DNA from: UTCFX2 sp002050125
GTDB taxonomy: Bacteria; Chloroflexota; Anaerolineae; Anaerolineales; UBA4823
Assembly: GCA_027494035.1 (NCBI GenBank)
Contig: JAOSJQ010000001.1
Location: 2,852,001 to 2,916,000, forward strand
DNA: 64,000 bases
Reading direction: 5' to 3'
Position numbers and translations under genes: made by a program. The notes under the pieces are model-generated. The model searched no databases, was not told the origin of the DNA, and saw nothing but the letters and a program-made list of their open reading frames with translations. Below are positions 17,941 to 27,217 of this stretch, piece after piece. Position 1 is the first letter of the stretch; each line of letters begins with the position of its first letter.

Positions 17941-19410
17941 TCAGCGGAGCAAGCCGACGTCGCGGTTGAATTCTTCGATCAGGGCGTCGATCTGCGGCGC
18001 GTGCTTGGGAATTTCTTTCCAGTAGTTGCGGTCGTACCACTGAGCCTGAATCTCTTCGTAGGTCTTGCCCTGCTGCTCGACCCAGGTGTAATACTTGAGG
18101 TTGTGAACCCGGCGGCGGCTCTGGTAGGTCAACTCGATCAGGTTGTCGATGGTTTGACCGAGCATGCAGCGCGCAAAGTCCGCCGCGGCGTCGGTTTCGG
18201 TGTACGCCCCATGTTCGTCGTGCATCTCGCGGATGCGGCTGTCGTACAGCTCGATCGAGTCGGTCAGCAGCGTCAACACCACGTCCTGCTCGCCCAATTC
18301 GTAGTACTTGGCGAACTTGATCGCCGAAAGCAGGTTGCCGACCCCGGAGAAGCCGAACAGGTCGAGCTGTTTCACGATCGCTTCGGGGACGCCTTGTTTC
18401 AAGAGGTGCGCCTGCCCAACCGGCTCGTTGAACAGCCGGGCGAGCTTGACCACGTCGTTATCGTCAGTGGCGACCACCATGTCGGTGTTGCGCACGTTGT
18501 GGATCCAGGGGACGTGCTTATCGCCGATGCCCTCGATGCGGTGCGCGCCAAAGCCGTTTTCGAGCAGCGTCGGGCATTGCAGCGCTTCGCTGGCGACGAT
18601 CTTGCTGGTGGGGAAAAGCTCCTTCAGGTAATCGCCGACGGCGATCGTGCCGGCGGACCCGGTGGCGGAGACGATGCCGCGGTACTCATCGCCCGGGCGC
18701 AGCTCCATTTCGAGCACTTCCCGCATGGCGCTCCCGGTGACCTCGTAGTGCCACAGGTAATTGCCAAATTCGTCGAACTGGTTGAAAATCATCAGGTCCT
18801 GACCCGAACGGCGCAGCTCCCAGCACTTGTCGAAGATCTCTTTGACGTTCGACTCGGTGCCAGGTGTGGCGATCACCTCGCCGGCGATGTGCTCGAGCCA
18901 TTCGAAGCGTTCGCGGCTCATGCCTTCCGGCAGGATCGCGATCGATTCGCAGGCGAGCAGCGCCGAGTCGTACGCGCCGCCGCGGCAGTAATTGCCGGTG
19001 GAGGGCCAGACGGCTTTCTGGGTGGTGGGGTCGAACTGCCCGGTGATCAGGCGCGGCGCCAGGCAGCCAAACGCCGCCCCGACCTTGTGCGAACCGGTGG
19101 GAAACCATTTCCCGACCAGCGCAATGATGCGCGCCGGCACGCCGGTCAGGCTGGGGGGCAGCTCGATGTAGTTCACCTTGCCGAACCCGCCGCCTTTTGC
19201 CACCGGCTCGTTCTTCCAGGTGATGCGGAAGAGGTTGAGCGGATCGACATCCCACAGTCCCACGCTGGCAAGCTTGGTTTTGATCTGGTCGGGGATCAAT
19301 TCCGGGTTTTTCATCTGGGCGATGGTCGGGATGATGATGTTCCTCTCGCGGGCGCGCTGAACGACGCGCTGGCGGCGGTCTTTTTCGATGGTCAAGTCAA
19401 TTGTAGTCAT
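17941..19410 (-). CDS. PLP-dependent fold-type II enzyme (TrpB/cysteine synthase-like), purine cluster
   Basis: 489 residues; the start at 19410 has GGAGG 8 bases upstream. The likely PLP lysine is K109 in PTGSHKVGAAF, a TrpB-style setting, and a glycine-rich phosphate loop ATGSAGTIAVG lies near residue 245. It is longer than typical TrpB or cysteine synthase and has extra N- and C-terminal parts. It is the last gene of the purine cluster, 29 bases after the glycosyltransferase. It does not resemble YgeX (2,3-diaminopropionate ammonia-lyase, whose motif is NAFKxLGG), yet it sits where that activity would be expected. An ammonia-lyase role on a diamino acid is inference; the true substrate is unknown. 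Confidence 0.72.
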   Translation of the reverse strand: MTTIDLTIEKDRRQRVVQRARERNIIIPTIAQMKNPELIPDQIKTKLASVGLWDVDPLNLFRITWKNEPVAKGGGFGKVNYIELPPSLTGVPARIIALVGKWFPTGSHKVGAAFGCLAPRLITGQFDPTTQKAVWPSTGNYCRGGAYDSALLACESIAILPEGMSRERFEWLEHIAGEVIATPGTESNVKEIFDKCWELRRSGQDLMIFNQFDEFGNYLWHYEVTGSAMREVLEMELRPGDEYRGIVSATGSAGTIAVGDYLKELFPTSKIVASEALQCPTLLENGFGAHRIEGIGDKHVPWIHNVRNTDMVVATDDNDVVKLARLFNEPVGQAHLLKQGVPEAIVKQLDLFGFSGVGNLLSAIKFAKYYELGEQDVVLTLLTDSIELYDSRIREMHDEHGAYTETDAAADFARCMLGQTIDNLIELTYQSRRRVHNLKYYTWVEQQGKTYEEIQAQWYDRNYWKEIPKHAPQIDALIEEFNRDVGLLR

Positions 19411-19439
19411 GAGTCGTACCTCCAAAAAATGATATCGGA

Positions 19440-20414
19440 TCAGATGAATTCAGTGTCGGGGCGTTCGTGGGCGAGCGTTTCCGGGTCGTCGCGCACGATG
19501 TAGAGCGGGCGGCCGCGCGCTTCGTCGTAAAGCCGTCCGATGTATTCGCCCAAAATACCGAGTGAAATAAGCTGCACGCCGCCCAGGAACAGCACCGCGA
19601 TCAGCGTGGTAGCTTGACCGAAGAAAGCCTGCTCGCCGATCAGGCGCAGGATGATCACGATGGGGATCGCCAGGATGCTGACGCCAGCGGAAACGAAGCC
19701 GACGTACGTGGCAAGCTGGAGCGGGAAATAGGAGAAGCCGGTCACGGCGTCGCTGGCAAACTTGACCATCTTTTTCAGCGGGTATTTGGTCTCGCCGGCA
19801 AAGCGCGCCTGGCGTTTGTAGCTCACGCCGGTCTGGCGGAAACCGACCCACACCGACATGCCGCGCAAAAAGCGATGGCGTTCGCGCATGCGGTTGAGCA
19901 CATCTACCACTTTGCGGTCCAGCAGCCGGAAATCGCCCGTGTCGAGCGGGATGTCCACGTCGGTGATGCGATAGATGATGCGGTAGAAAATCGAAGCGGT
20001 GAAGAGCTTGAACCAGGTCTCGCCTTCGCGTTCGGTGCGGATGGCGTACACCACCTCGTAGCCCTCTTCCCATTTGGCAACCATCTCTGGGATCACTTCG
20101 GGCGGGTCTTGCAGGTCGGAATCGATGATGACGACCGCCGCGCCGCGGCTGTAGTCCAGCCCGGCGGTGACGGCGAGTTGGTGCCCGAAGTTGCGCGCAA
20201 AGATCACCGGGCGGACGCGCGGGTCTTGGCGCGCCAGGTCGCGCATGATCTGCGCCGAATCGTCGCGCGAGCCGTCGTCGACCAGCACCAGCTCCCACGC
20301 ATCGCCGAACGGCTGCATCGCATCGCGGACGCGGTGGTAGAACTCAGGCAGCGTGGCGGATTCGTTGAAAACCGGCGCCACGATGGATACGGTAGGGTTA
20401 TGGTTTAATTTCAT
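19440..20414 (-). CDS. GT2 polyprenyl-phosphate glycosyltransferase (GtrB/DPM1-like)
   Basis: 324 residues. An N-terminal GT-A domain with VSIVAPVFNE, DDGS (residues 47-50) and DSD (98-100, metal binding), then two C-terminal transmembrane helices (about 235-300). This layout transfers a sugar from a nucleotide to undecaprenyl phosphate for surface glycan modification. It sits 10 bases after the threonine synthase-like gene, between two PLP enzymes of the purine cluster. Its role there is unclear and it may simply be carried along in the operon. Confidence 0.85.
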   Translation of the reverse strand: MKLNHNPTVSIVAPVFNESATLPEFYHRVRDAMQPFGDAWELVLVDDGSRDDSAQIMRDLARQDPRVRPVIFARNFGHQLAVTAGLDYSRGAAVVIIDSDLQDPPEVIPEMVAKWEEGYEVVYAIRTEREGETWFKLFTASIFYRIIYRITDVDIPLDTGDFRLLDRKVVDVLNRMRERHRFLRGMSVWVGFRQTGVSYKRQARFAGETKYPLKKMVKFASDAVTGFSYFPLQLATYVGFVSAGVSILAIPIVIILRLIGEQAFFGQATTLIAVLFLGGVQLISLGILGEYIGRLYDEARGRPLYIVRDDPETLAHERPDTEFI

Positions 20415-20423
20415 TCTAGATTT

Positions 20424-21695
20424 TTAGGTTGTATCATGTAGATTTGTCGATTGTATCATTCTTTTGAGCGCTGCCAGGCTGGGCTCGATGATAGGCGCTT
20501 CTTTGACGGCTTGCATGGCGGCGCGCACGTCCTTCAACCCGCTGCCGGTGTTCAGCACCAGCACCGGGTCGTCCGATCCGATCCAGCCCTCGCGCCGGGC
20601 TTTGACCAACCCGGCATAAGCCGCGGCGCCCGCCGGTTCGGCGAAGACCCCCGCCTTGCCGAGTTGGGCAATGCCTGCCAGGATTTCGGCGTCGCTGACC
20701 AGCACGTAACGCCCGCCGGTTTGAACCGCGGCGCGCACGGCGCGCACGCCGTCGCGCGGCAGGTCCACCGAGATGCTGTCGGCGATGGTGTGCGCTTGCA
20801 CCGGCGCGATCTGCTCGGTCTGGCGCAGGTAGGCGTTGGCAATCGCGGCAGAGCCTTCTGCCTGAACGCCGATCAACTGCGGCGGGGCGGCGATCCAGCC
20901 CAGGGCTTGCAGGTCTTTGAACCCTTTGTGGATGCCGGAGATGATGTTCCCGTCGCCCACCGGCACAAACAGTTTCAGTTGGGAAAGCTCGAAGTCGGGG
21001 CTCAGGCGGCGGCGCCAGTCCCAGATCTCGAATGCGGCGGTTTTCTTGCCCTCGGCGGTGAAGGGGTTGTAGCCGGTGTTGCGGCAGTACCAGCCGAATG
21101 CCGTGGACGCCTGGAGCGACAGCTCGATGGCGTCGTCGTAATTGCCGTCCACGAGCAGCACGGTTGCGCCAAAAACCAACAGTTGGGCGACCTTTGCCGG
21201 GGGCGCCTGGCGCGGGGCAAAGATGACCGCTTTGCTGCCCAGCGCCGCCGCCATGCAGGCGAGCGCCGCCCCGGCGTTGCCGGTGGAGGCGGTCACCACG
21301 ACCTCGGCTTTGATCTGGCGCGCCCGCGCCATCAGCACGGCGCTGGCGCGGTCCTTGAAAGAAGCGCTGGGGTTGCGGCTTTCGTCCTTGACCCACAAGC
21401 GCCGCAAACCCAGTTCAGCCGCCAGGCGGACGGGTTCCAGCACCGGCGTCCAGCCTGCCAGGCGCAGCGCGGTGCCGCGCCCGCCCGGGTCGTCCACCGG
21501 CAGCAGCGGCAGGTAACGCCACAGGCTGGGTTCGCCTTCCAGGGGGAGTTGATCCGCGCCAAGCTGCCGGCGCACCTGGCGCAGATCGAGCAGCACGTTC
21601 AGGTTGCCGCCGTCGGCAGGGCAGGTGTAAATCGGCTGGCGCGGGGGGTATTCCGCGCCGCACAGCGTGCATCGATAACCGCTGAATGTTCCCAT
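20424..21695 (-). CDS. thrC: Threonine synthase-like PLP enzyme with N-terminal zinc ribbon
   Basis: 423 residues. A short Cys motif (C9-x2-C12 and C25) at the N-terminus is followed by the fold-type II core. The PLP lysine is K114 in ASFKDRA and a GxGN-like VTASTGNAGAA follows. This is the architecture of archaeal/short threonine synthases (O-phosphohomoserine to threonine). No other threonine pathway gene is near, and the gene lies directly downstream of the nucleoside transporter, so a recruited lyase role on a purine-derived amino acid is possible. Confidence 0.72.
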   Translation of the reverse strand: MGTFSGYRCTLCGAEYPPRQPIYTCPADGGNLNVLLDLRQVRRQLGADQLPLEGEPSLWRYLPLLPVDDPGGRGTALRLAGWTPVLEPVRLAAELGLRRLWVKDESRNPSASFKDRASAVLMARARQIKAEVVVTASTGNAGAALACMAAALGSKAVIFAPRQAPPAKVAQLLVFGATVLLVDGNYDDAIELSLQASTAFGWYCRNTGYNPFTAEGKKTAAFEIWDWRRRLSPDFELSQLKLFVPVGDGNIISGIHKGFKDLQALGWIAAPPQLIGVQAEGSAAIANAYLRQTEQIAPVQAHTIADSISVDLPRDGVRAVRAAVQTGGRYVLVSDAEILAGIAQLGKAGVFAEPAGAAAYAGLVKARREGWIGSDDPVLVLNTGSGLKDVRAAMQAVKEAPIIEPSLAALKRMIQSTNLHDTT

Positions 21696-21767
21696 CGGAA
21701 AATCCCACAGCCCGCCGTCCGGCAGCCGTTTTCGCGCGGCGCCTGACTGGCAGAGCGGGCTAATGGA

Positions 21768-22735
21768 TCATAAGCCCCGCTCGCCGCGGATGTAGGGCGT
21801 GCCGAGCGCCGCCGGCGCGCCCAGGCGTTTGCGGATCGCCTCGCGCGAGCCGATCACCAGCACGATGATGGTGAAGGCGTAGGGCAGCATCTGCAGGAAG
21901 AAGCCCCAATAGGGGTTGTAGTAAAACGGGTTGGCAAACCCAAACAGGATCGTCGGTCCTTGAATATCCAGGATCAGCCGGCGCAGCGCCCCAAAGGCGT
22001 ACGCGCCCAGGGCGGCGCGCAGCGGATCCCACTGGGCGAAGATGACCAGACCGATGGCGATCCAGCCCTGCCCGGCGGTGGTCATCTCGCTGAACCAGCC
22101 GGGCGCGACCGCCAGGCTGATGGTGGCGCCCGCCAGTCCGGCGAGCAGCCCCCGACAAAGACGTAAAAATAGCGCAGGCGATAGACGTTGATGCCCAGCG
22201 CGTCGGCGGCGGCGGGATATTCGCCCACCGCGCGCAGGTGCATCCCCGGGCGGGTGCGGTTGATGTAAAACCAGGCGAGCGGCGTGAGCAGATAGCCAAA
22301 ATAGACCAGGATGCTGTGGTTGGTGAAGAAAATCGGTCCAATCAGCGGGATCTGCGCCAGCAGCGGGATGGAGAATTTGGGCAGCATGGACACCGTGCCA
22401 GCTTTGCTCAGCCCCTCGCCCAGCACCAGACTGATGCCGGTGCCCAGGAAGGTGAGCGACAGCCCGCTGACCACCTGATCGGCTTGCAGCGTGATGGTAA
22501 TGAAGGCGTGGATCTGGCTGAGCAGCGCCGCGGCGAGCATCGCCACTAGCACGCCGAGCCAGGGGTTGCCCAGGTGAACTGCAACGCTAAAGGCGCTCAT
22601 CGCGCCGATGAGCATCATGCCCTCCACGCCCAGGTTCATCACGCCCGAACGCTCGGCGAACAGTTCGCCGATCGTGGCAAACAGCAGCACCGTCCCCGTG
22701 GCGACCCCAGCCTGCAAGATGATGGTCAGGTCCAT
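21768..22735 (-). CDS. Nucleoside-type ABC permease 2 (NupQ/YufQ-like), one frame break
   Basis: About 322 residues rejoined, about nine helices, branched-chain/nucleoside permease family (motif AERSGVMNLGVEGMMLIGA near the start). The frame breaks in the C5 run 22149-22153. One more base links YVFVGGLLAGLAGATISL to the downstream MTTAGQGWIAIGLVIF part, the typical EAA-like loop. It starts 2 bases after the stop of permease 1. It forms the membrane channel with permease 1 for the BMP-family binding protein encoded upstream. Confidence 0.87.
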
Positions 22736-22737
22736 GC

Positions 22738-23881
22738 TCAGGCCTCCTCGCGCGCCCGTTCGATGCGCACCCGATAGCGCAGCAAAAAATCGCTGGCGAT
22801 CAGGCTCACCAGGATGATCCCCTGGATCATTTTGGGGATGCCGGAGGGCTGGATCTCGCGCCCCGCCAGGATCAGCGCCCCGAATAAAATCGACACGATC
22901 ACCACCGCAAACGGGTTGAGCTTTGCCAGCCAGGCGACGATGATGCCGGTGAAGCCGTAACCGGGCGAGATCGCCGACTGCAGCCGGTGCACCACGCCGG
23001 TGATCTCCGACATGCCCGCCAGCCCGGCTAACGCCCCGGAGAGCATCATGACTAGCACGGTGTTGCGGGCGATGTTGATGCCAGCGTAGCGAGCGGCGCG
23101 CGGGTTGTCGCCGATCAGCCGGATTTCGTAACCCCAGCGGCTGCGGTACAGGATGAAATAGACGACGACCGCCATCACCAGGGCGAGGAGCAGCCCCATG
23201 TGGGTAGTCAGCCCGCGAAAGATGGGCGCCTGGGCGGAAAAATCGGTCAGGCGGGGCAGCCAGGCGTTGCGCGGAAACACCGCGCTCATCTGAAACCCGC
23301 GCTCGGTCCAGACCGCAAAGACGAAATAGTTGATCAGCGACAGGGCGATGTAGTTCATCATCAGAGTCGTAATGATCTCGTTGACGTTCAGGCGGGCTTT
23401 GAGAAAGCCCGGGACGAACGCCCACAATGCGCCGGCGAGCATTCCGGCGAAAATGGTGGCGGGGATGAACAACCAGGCGGGGGGTGTCGGCGGGCAGCAG
23501 GGGGGTCAAGATCACCGCGCTGGCGCCGAACGCGCCCAGGAAGAACTGCCCTTCGGCGCCGATGTTCCACAGGCGCATGCTAAACGCCACCGAACACGCC
23601 AGACCGGTCAGGATGATCGGGGTGGCTTTGACGATCGTGTCGGAGAACACGCCCAGGCTGCCAAAGGAAGCCCGCGCGATGTGCGCATAGGAGCGGAAGG
23701 GGTCGCCGCCGCTCAGCGCGATCACGATCCCGCCGAGGAACAGCGCAAATACGATCGCCCCGGCTGAGATGACGGTTGGGTACCACTTCGGCGGCTGGTC
23801 GAGGCGCGGTTCCAGGATGATGCGGAACGGCAGGCGCAAACTGCGCGGGGAAGACTGAGGAGGCGAAACGGTTTCAGCCAT
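22738..23881 (-). CDS. Nucleoside-type ABC permease 1 (NupP/YufP-like), one frame break
   Basis: About 380 residues rejoined. The N-terminal part has LWNIGAEGQFFLGA, the family signature, and the C-terminal part RLIGDNPRAARYAGI. The two parts are in different frames. Removing one base from the G6 run 23479-23484 gives TPAWLFIPATIFAGMLAG. The start overlaps the stop of the ATPase gene by 8 bases, so translation is coupled. Substrate by context: purine nucleosides or bases. Confidence 0.87.
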
Positions 23882-25455
23882 GCTGCGTTTCTCCGTGGGG
23901 CTGGATCTGGTCGAGAGGCGTGCCGGTCATCATCATGCCCAGCGCCTCGATGTTGGGCTCTTTCATCTCGCCCATGATGCGACCCTCGTAGATCACAATG
24001 ATGCGGTCGCTCAGGCTCATCAGTTCATCCAATTCTTCGGAGATGAGCAGCACCGCCGAGCCGGCTTCGCGCTGAGCCAGGAGCAGGCGCTGAACGCCTT
24101 CGATGGCGCCCACGTCCAGCCCGCGCGTCGGCTGGACCGCCAGAAGGAAGACCGGCTGCCCGGAGATTTCGCGCGCCAGGATCACGCGCTGCAGGTTGCC
24201 GCCCGAAAGCAGCCTGACCGGGGTGTCGACGCTGGGAGCGATAATCTCATACGCCTCGCGCAGCTCGTTGGCGAAGCGGTTGGCGCTCTGCATGTCGATC
24301 ATCCAGCCCTTCCCGATGGGCGGCTGGCGGTATTTTTTCATGATGACGTTGTCGGTCACGCTCAGGTTGGGCGCGGTGCCGTCCCGCAGACGGTCTTCGG
24401 GGATGTACGCCAGTCCGCGCTGGATGCCGACCAGGGTAGACTGGTTGCAGATCACTTCGCCCTTCAGCGCCACGCTTCCGCCGGTGCATTTGCGCAGCCC
24501 GCTGATCACCTGCGCCAGCTCGCTCTGACCGTTGCCAGCGACCCCGGCGAGACCCACGATCTCGCCCTGGCGCACGTCAAAGGTGACGCCGTTCAGCGCC
24601 GGCAGACCCTTATCGTTTTCCGCGCGGATATCCTGCACCCGCAGCGCCACTTCGCCCGCTTCCTGCGCCTTTTTCTCCAGGCGGAAGATGACCTCACGCC
24701 CGACCATCTGGCGCGCCAGTTCGGCGCGCGAGGTCTCGCGGGTCAGCAGCCCGGCTGCCGAGACGCGCCCTTTGCGCAGCACGGTGACGCGGTCCGAAAT
24801 GGCTTTAACTTCTTGCAGTTTGTGGCTGATAAAGATGACCGATTTGCCCTCGGAGACCATGGCGCGCAGCGTGGCGAACAGCGATTCGATCTCCTGGGGC
24901 GCCAGCACCGCGGTCGGTTCGTCCATCACCAGTACGTCGGCGCCGCGGTAGAGCATCTTCAGGATTTCGACGCGCTGCTGCTCGCCGACCGAAAGCTGCC
25001 AAATATGGGCGCGCGGATCCACTTTCATGCCGTAGGTTTGCCCCAGTTCGGCGACGAGGTTGTCGTAATGCGGCAGGCGCATGAAGAAGCGCGGGTCGTC
25101 CAGCCCGAGCAGGATGTTTTCGGTCACGGTCTGGGTGGGGACGAGCATGAAGTGCTGGTGGATCATCCCGATCCCCGGACTGGATGGCGTCGCGCGGCGA
25201 CGAAAAGCTCACCGATTTGCCGTTGACTAGGATCGAGCCAGCCTCGGCTTTGTACAGCCCAGCCAGGATGTTCATCAGGGTGCTTTTGCCCGCGCCGTTT
25301 TCACCGAGCAGGGCATGGATTTCCCCCTGGCGCAGTTGAAAGTCCACGTGGTCGTTTGCCAGCACGCCCGGGAAGCGTTTCACGATGCCGCGCATCTCGA
25401 CGACCAGCGGCGCTTCATCTGAGGGCGGCGTGCGAGCGGGTGTTTGATCGGTCAT
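23874..25455 (-). CDS. Nucleoside-type ABC transporter ATPase with two ATP domains (YufO-like), one frame break
   Basis: About 526 residues rejoined, two ABC domains as in sugar/nucleoside importers. Domain 1: Walker A LLGENGAGKST, signature LSVGEQQR, Walker B VLVMDEPT. Domain 2: degenerate Walker A GVAGNGQSE, signature LLSGGNLQR, then AVQPTRGLD. The frame breaks in CCCC 25173-25176. Removing one base restores DAIQSGIGMIHQHFML. It energises uptake through the two downstream permeases. It is separated from the binding-protein gene by 196 bases holding a large hairpin. Confidence 0.9.
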
Positions 25456-25489
25456 GTTGCTCCGGCAGAGGCGGTTATGATGATATTTG

Positions 25490-25548
25490 GAAGCCGGGGA
25501 GCTTCCGGAAAGATGGCGCTCATCTTATCCGGAAGGCAGCCCGGCTTC
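25490..25548 (-). promoter_or_regulatory. Large three-part stem-loop between binding protein and ATPase genes
   Basis: Three nested inverted repeats: 9 bp (25490-25498 with 25540-25548), 8 bp (25502-25509 with 25528-25535) and 6 bp (25510-25515 with 25521-25526), closing a 5-base loop. In total 23 bp can pair. There is no U-run, so it is more likely an mRNA stability or attenuation element than a full terminator. Its place fits a role in making more binding protein than transporter. Confidence 0.7.
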
Positions 25549-25651
25549 TGGCTGTTTTATGCGCAATCGTTGCGGCAATCGCTGCGACAATGATTGCCAA
25601 TGTCCATCGTTGACGGTTTCAATTCGCAGCGGCTAGGCTGGATCCCCTGAG

Positions 25652-26920
25652 CTACTGGGTCGGCAGCTCGGAGGTGATGCCCTCAGCCCACCAGTACATG
25701 CAGTATTTGCATTCCAGTCCGGGCGCGCCGGGCGGAACCTGGTCGAGGTCAGCCTGCACCATCCGCTCGCCAGCCGGGACGATCACGTTGCCCTGGTTGT
25801 CCTTGATCTCGCCGGCGAACACGTCAAAGCGGGTGAATTTTCCGGCGAGCATCTGCGCCAGGATATCCTTTACTTCCTGGACGACTTCTGGAGGCAGTTC
25901 CTGCACGCCTTTGGGCAGCGTCTCGCCTTCCATAAAGCCGTAAAGACCCAAACCGCCGGTGTCAGCGTCAAAGTAGTCCCAACCGACCTTGTAGGTGCCG
26001 GCGATCAGACCTTTGGTGATGCGGGTGTACTCCGGACCCCAGTTCCAATACGGAACGGTCAGGCAGCGCTCGACTTTGCAAGAACCCCACCAGTCGTAAG
26101 GCACGCCCCATTTGCCTTTCTCTTGGGCGACATCTGCCACCGCCGGGGTGTCTGCGCCGGTGAAGACCACCTGGGCGCCGGCGTCGAACAGCGAAGCCGC
26201 AGCCTCTTTTTCAATTACCGGGTCGTGCCAGGTGTTGATCCAGCGCACGTCCATGGTGCATTCGGGGCAGGTTTTGCGCATACCCAGGGCAATGCCATTG
26301 CCCAGGCGGATCTCCTCCGGAATGGGGAAGGTCGCCATATAACCGAGTTTGGGGTTGCCGTCCATCTTGGCGCGCGCCCCAGCCAGCATGCCCGCCAGGT
26401 ACTTCATATTTTCCATCGCGCCAAACAGGTTGCCAAAGTTCTTCTCGTTCGATTTGTAACCGCTGATGTGGATGAAGTAAATATCCGGGAATTCGTCTGC
26501 GACCAGTTCCATCGGGTCCATAAAGCCGAACGAAGTTCCGTAGATCAGGTCGAAGCCTTTGCGCGCCAGGCTGCGGAAAACCTGCTCGGAGTCGGCGCCT
26601 TCAGGCACGTTTTCGATGTAGGCGGTGTGCACGTTGGGGACGTTCTTCTGAACGTATTCGAGCCCTTCGAAGTGCGCCTGGGAATAGCCGCCGTCGTCGT
26701 GGGGACCGATCAGGACCATCGCGACGTTGTACTTGCCTGCTTCGATGTCCGGGATCTGGAAGCTGCCTACCTGTTCGGGCGGTTCGGTTGCCGCGGGAGC
26801 GGGCGGTTCGGTCGCCGCGGGCTGCGGTGGCGCCGGCGTAGCCGCCGGCGCGCAGGCGGCTACCAGCAGCGCCAGCAAAACTAAGAGTGTGATTATTCGC
26901 CAAGAATTCTTGGTGTGCAT
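25652..26920 (-). CDS. BMP-family (PnrA-like) nucleoside-binding lipoprotein
   Basis: 422 residues; the start at 26920 has GGAGGAG 5-6 bases upstream. The signal peptide ends in the lipobox LLVAAC, followed by an Ala/Pro/Thr linker. The body has the BMP fold: VAMVLIGPHDDGGYSQAHFEGL, then DLIYGTSFGFMDP and a C-terminal TYKVGWDYF. The family binds purine nucleosides in the best-studied cases (PnrA, BmpA). Context (deaminases, YgeW, ABC genes) supports a purine substrate. Four Cys residues lie in the mature part (CPECT and others). Confidence 0.9.
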   Translation of the reverse strand: MHTKNSWRIITLLVLLALLVAACAPAATPAPPQPAATEPPAPAATEPPEQVGSFQIPDIEAGKYNVAMVLIGPHDDGGYSQAHFEGLEYVQKNVPNVHTAYIENVPEGADSEQVFRSLARKGFDLIYGTSFGFMDPMELVADEFPDIYFIHISGYKSNEKNFGNLFGAMENMKYLAGMLAGARAKMDGNPKLGYMATFPIPEEIRLGNGIALGMRKTCPECTMDVRWINTWHDPVIEKEAAASLFDAGAQVVFTGADTPAVADVAQEKGKWGVPYDWWGSCKVERCLTVPYWNWGPEYTRITKGLIAGTYKVGWDYFDADTGGLGLYGFMEGETLPKGVQELPPEVVQEVKDILAQMLAGKFTRFDVFAGEIKDNQGNVIVPAGERMVQADLDQVPPGAPGLECKYCMYWWAEGITSELPTQ

Positions 26921-27217
26921 TTTACTCCTCCGTTGAATGGTTGAATAAATTTCGAGCAAGTTGGCACTTACGTTTGGGAATGGGGTTTGGGTGCGCTGCC
27001 TCCTTCCCGATCCTGTGGGGGGATGCGGTATTGTATTTGATCCGGACCGGTTTCTGGTTGACGCTGACCTGAACGAAAGATTGTGAAATCTTTCATCGCT
27101 TAAGCATACAACGAGATTGGCGAAGAGTCCATAGTAATTCTTCTTAAATTATTGCGCCAATTATTGCGCCGGAAAGCGCCGAAAGGCGCGCCTTATCTTA
27201 GCGTCCCGGGCGGCGTT
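26921..27217. promoter_or_regulatory. Intergenic region between carbamate kinase and binding protein
   Basis: 297 bases without a gene. It holds a perfect 8-bp inverted repeat with a 4-base centre (27075-27094, GAAAGATT and its complement) and an exact 12-bp tandem duplication (AATTATTGCGCC at 27147-27158 and 27159-27170). These may be operator or stability elements. A separate promoter for the transporter operon is likely but no clear -35/-10 pair was found. Confidence 0.5.
27147..27170. repeat. Exact 12-bp tandem duplication
   Basis: Two adjacent copies of AATTATTGCGCC, just downstream of the carbamate kinase stop in the sense of transcription. Confidence 0.85.
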
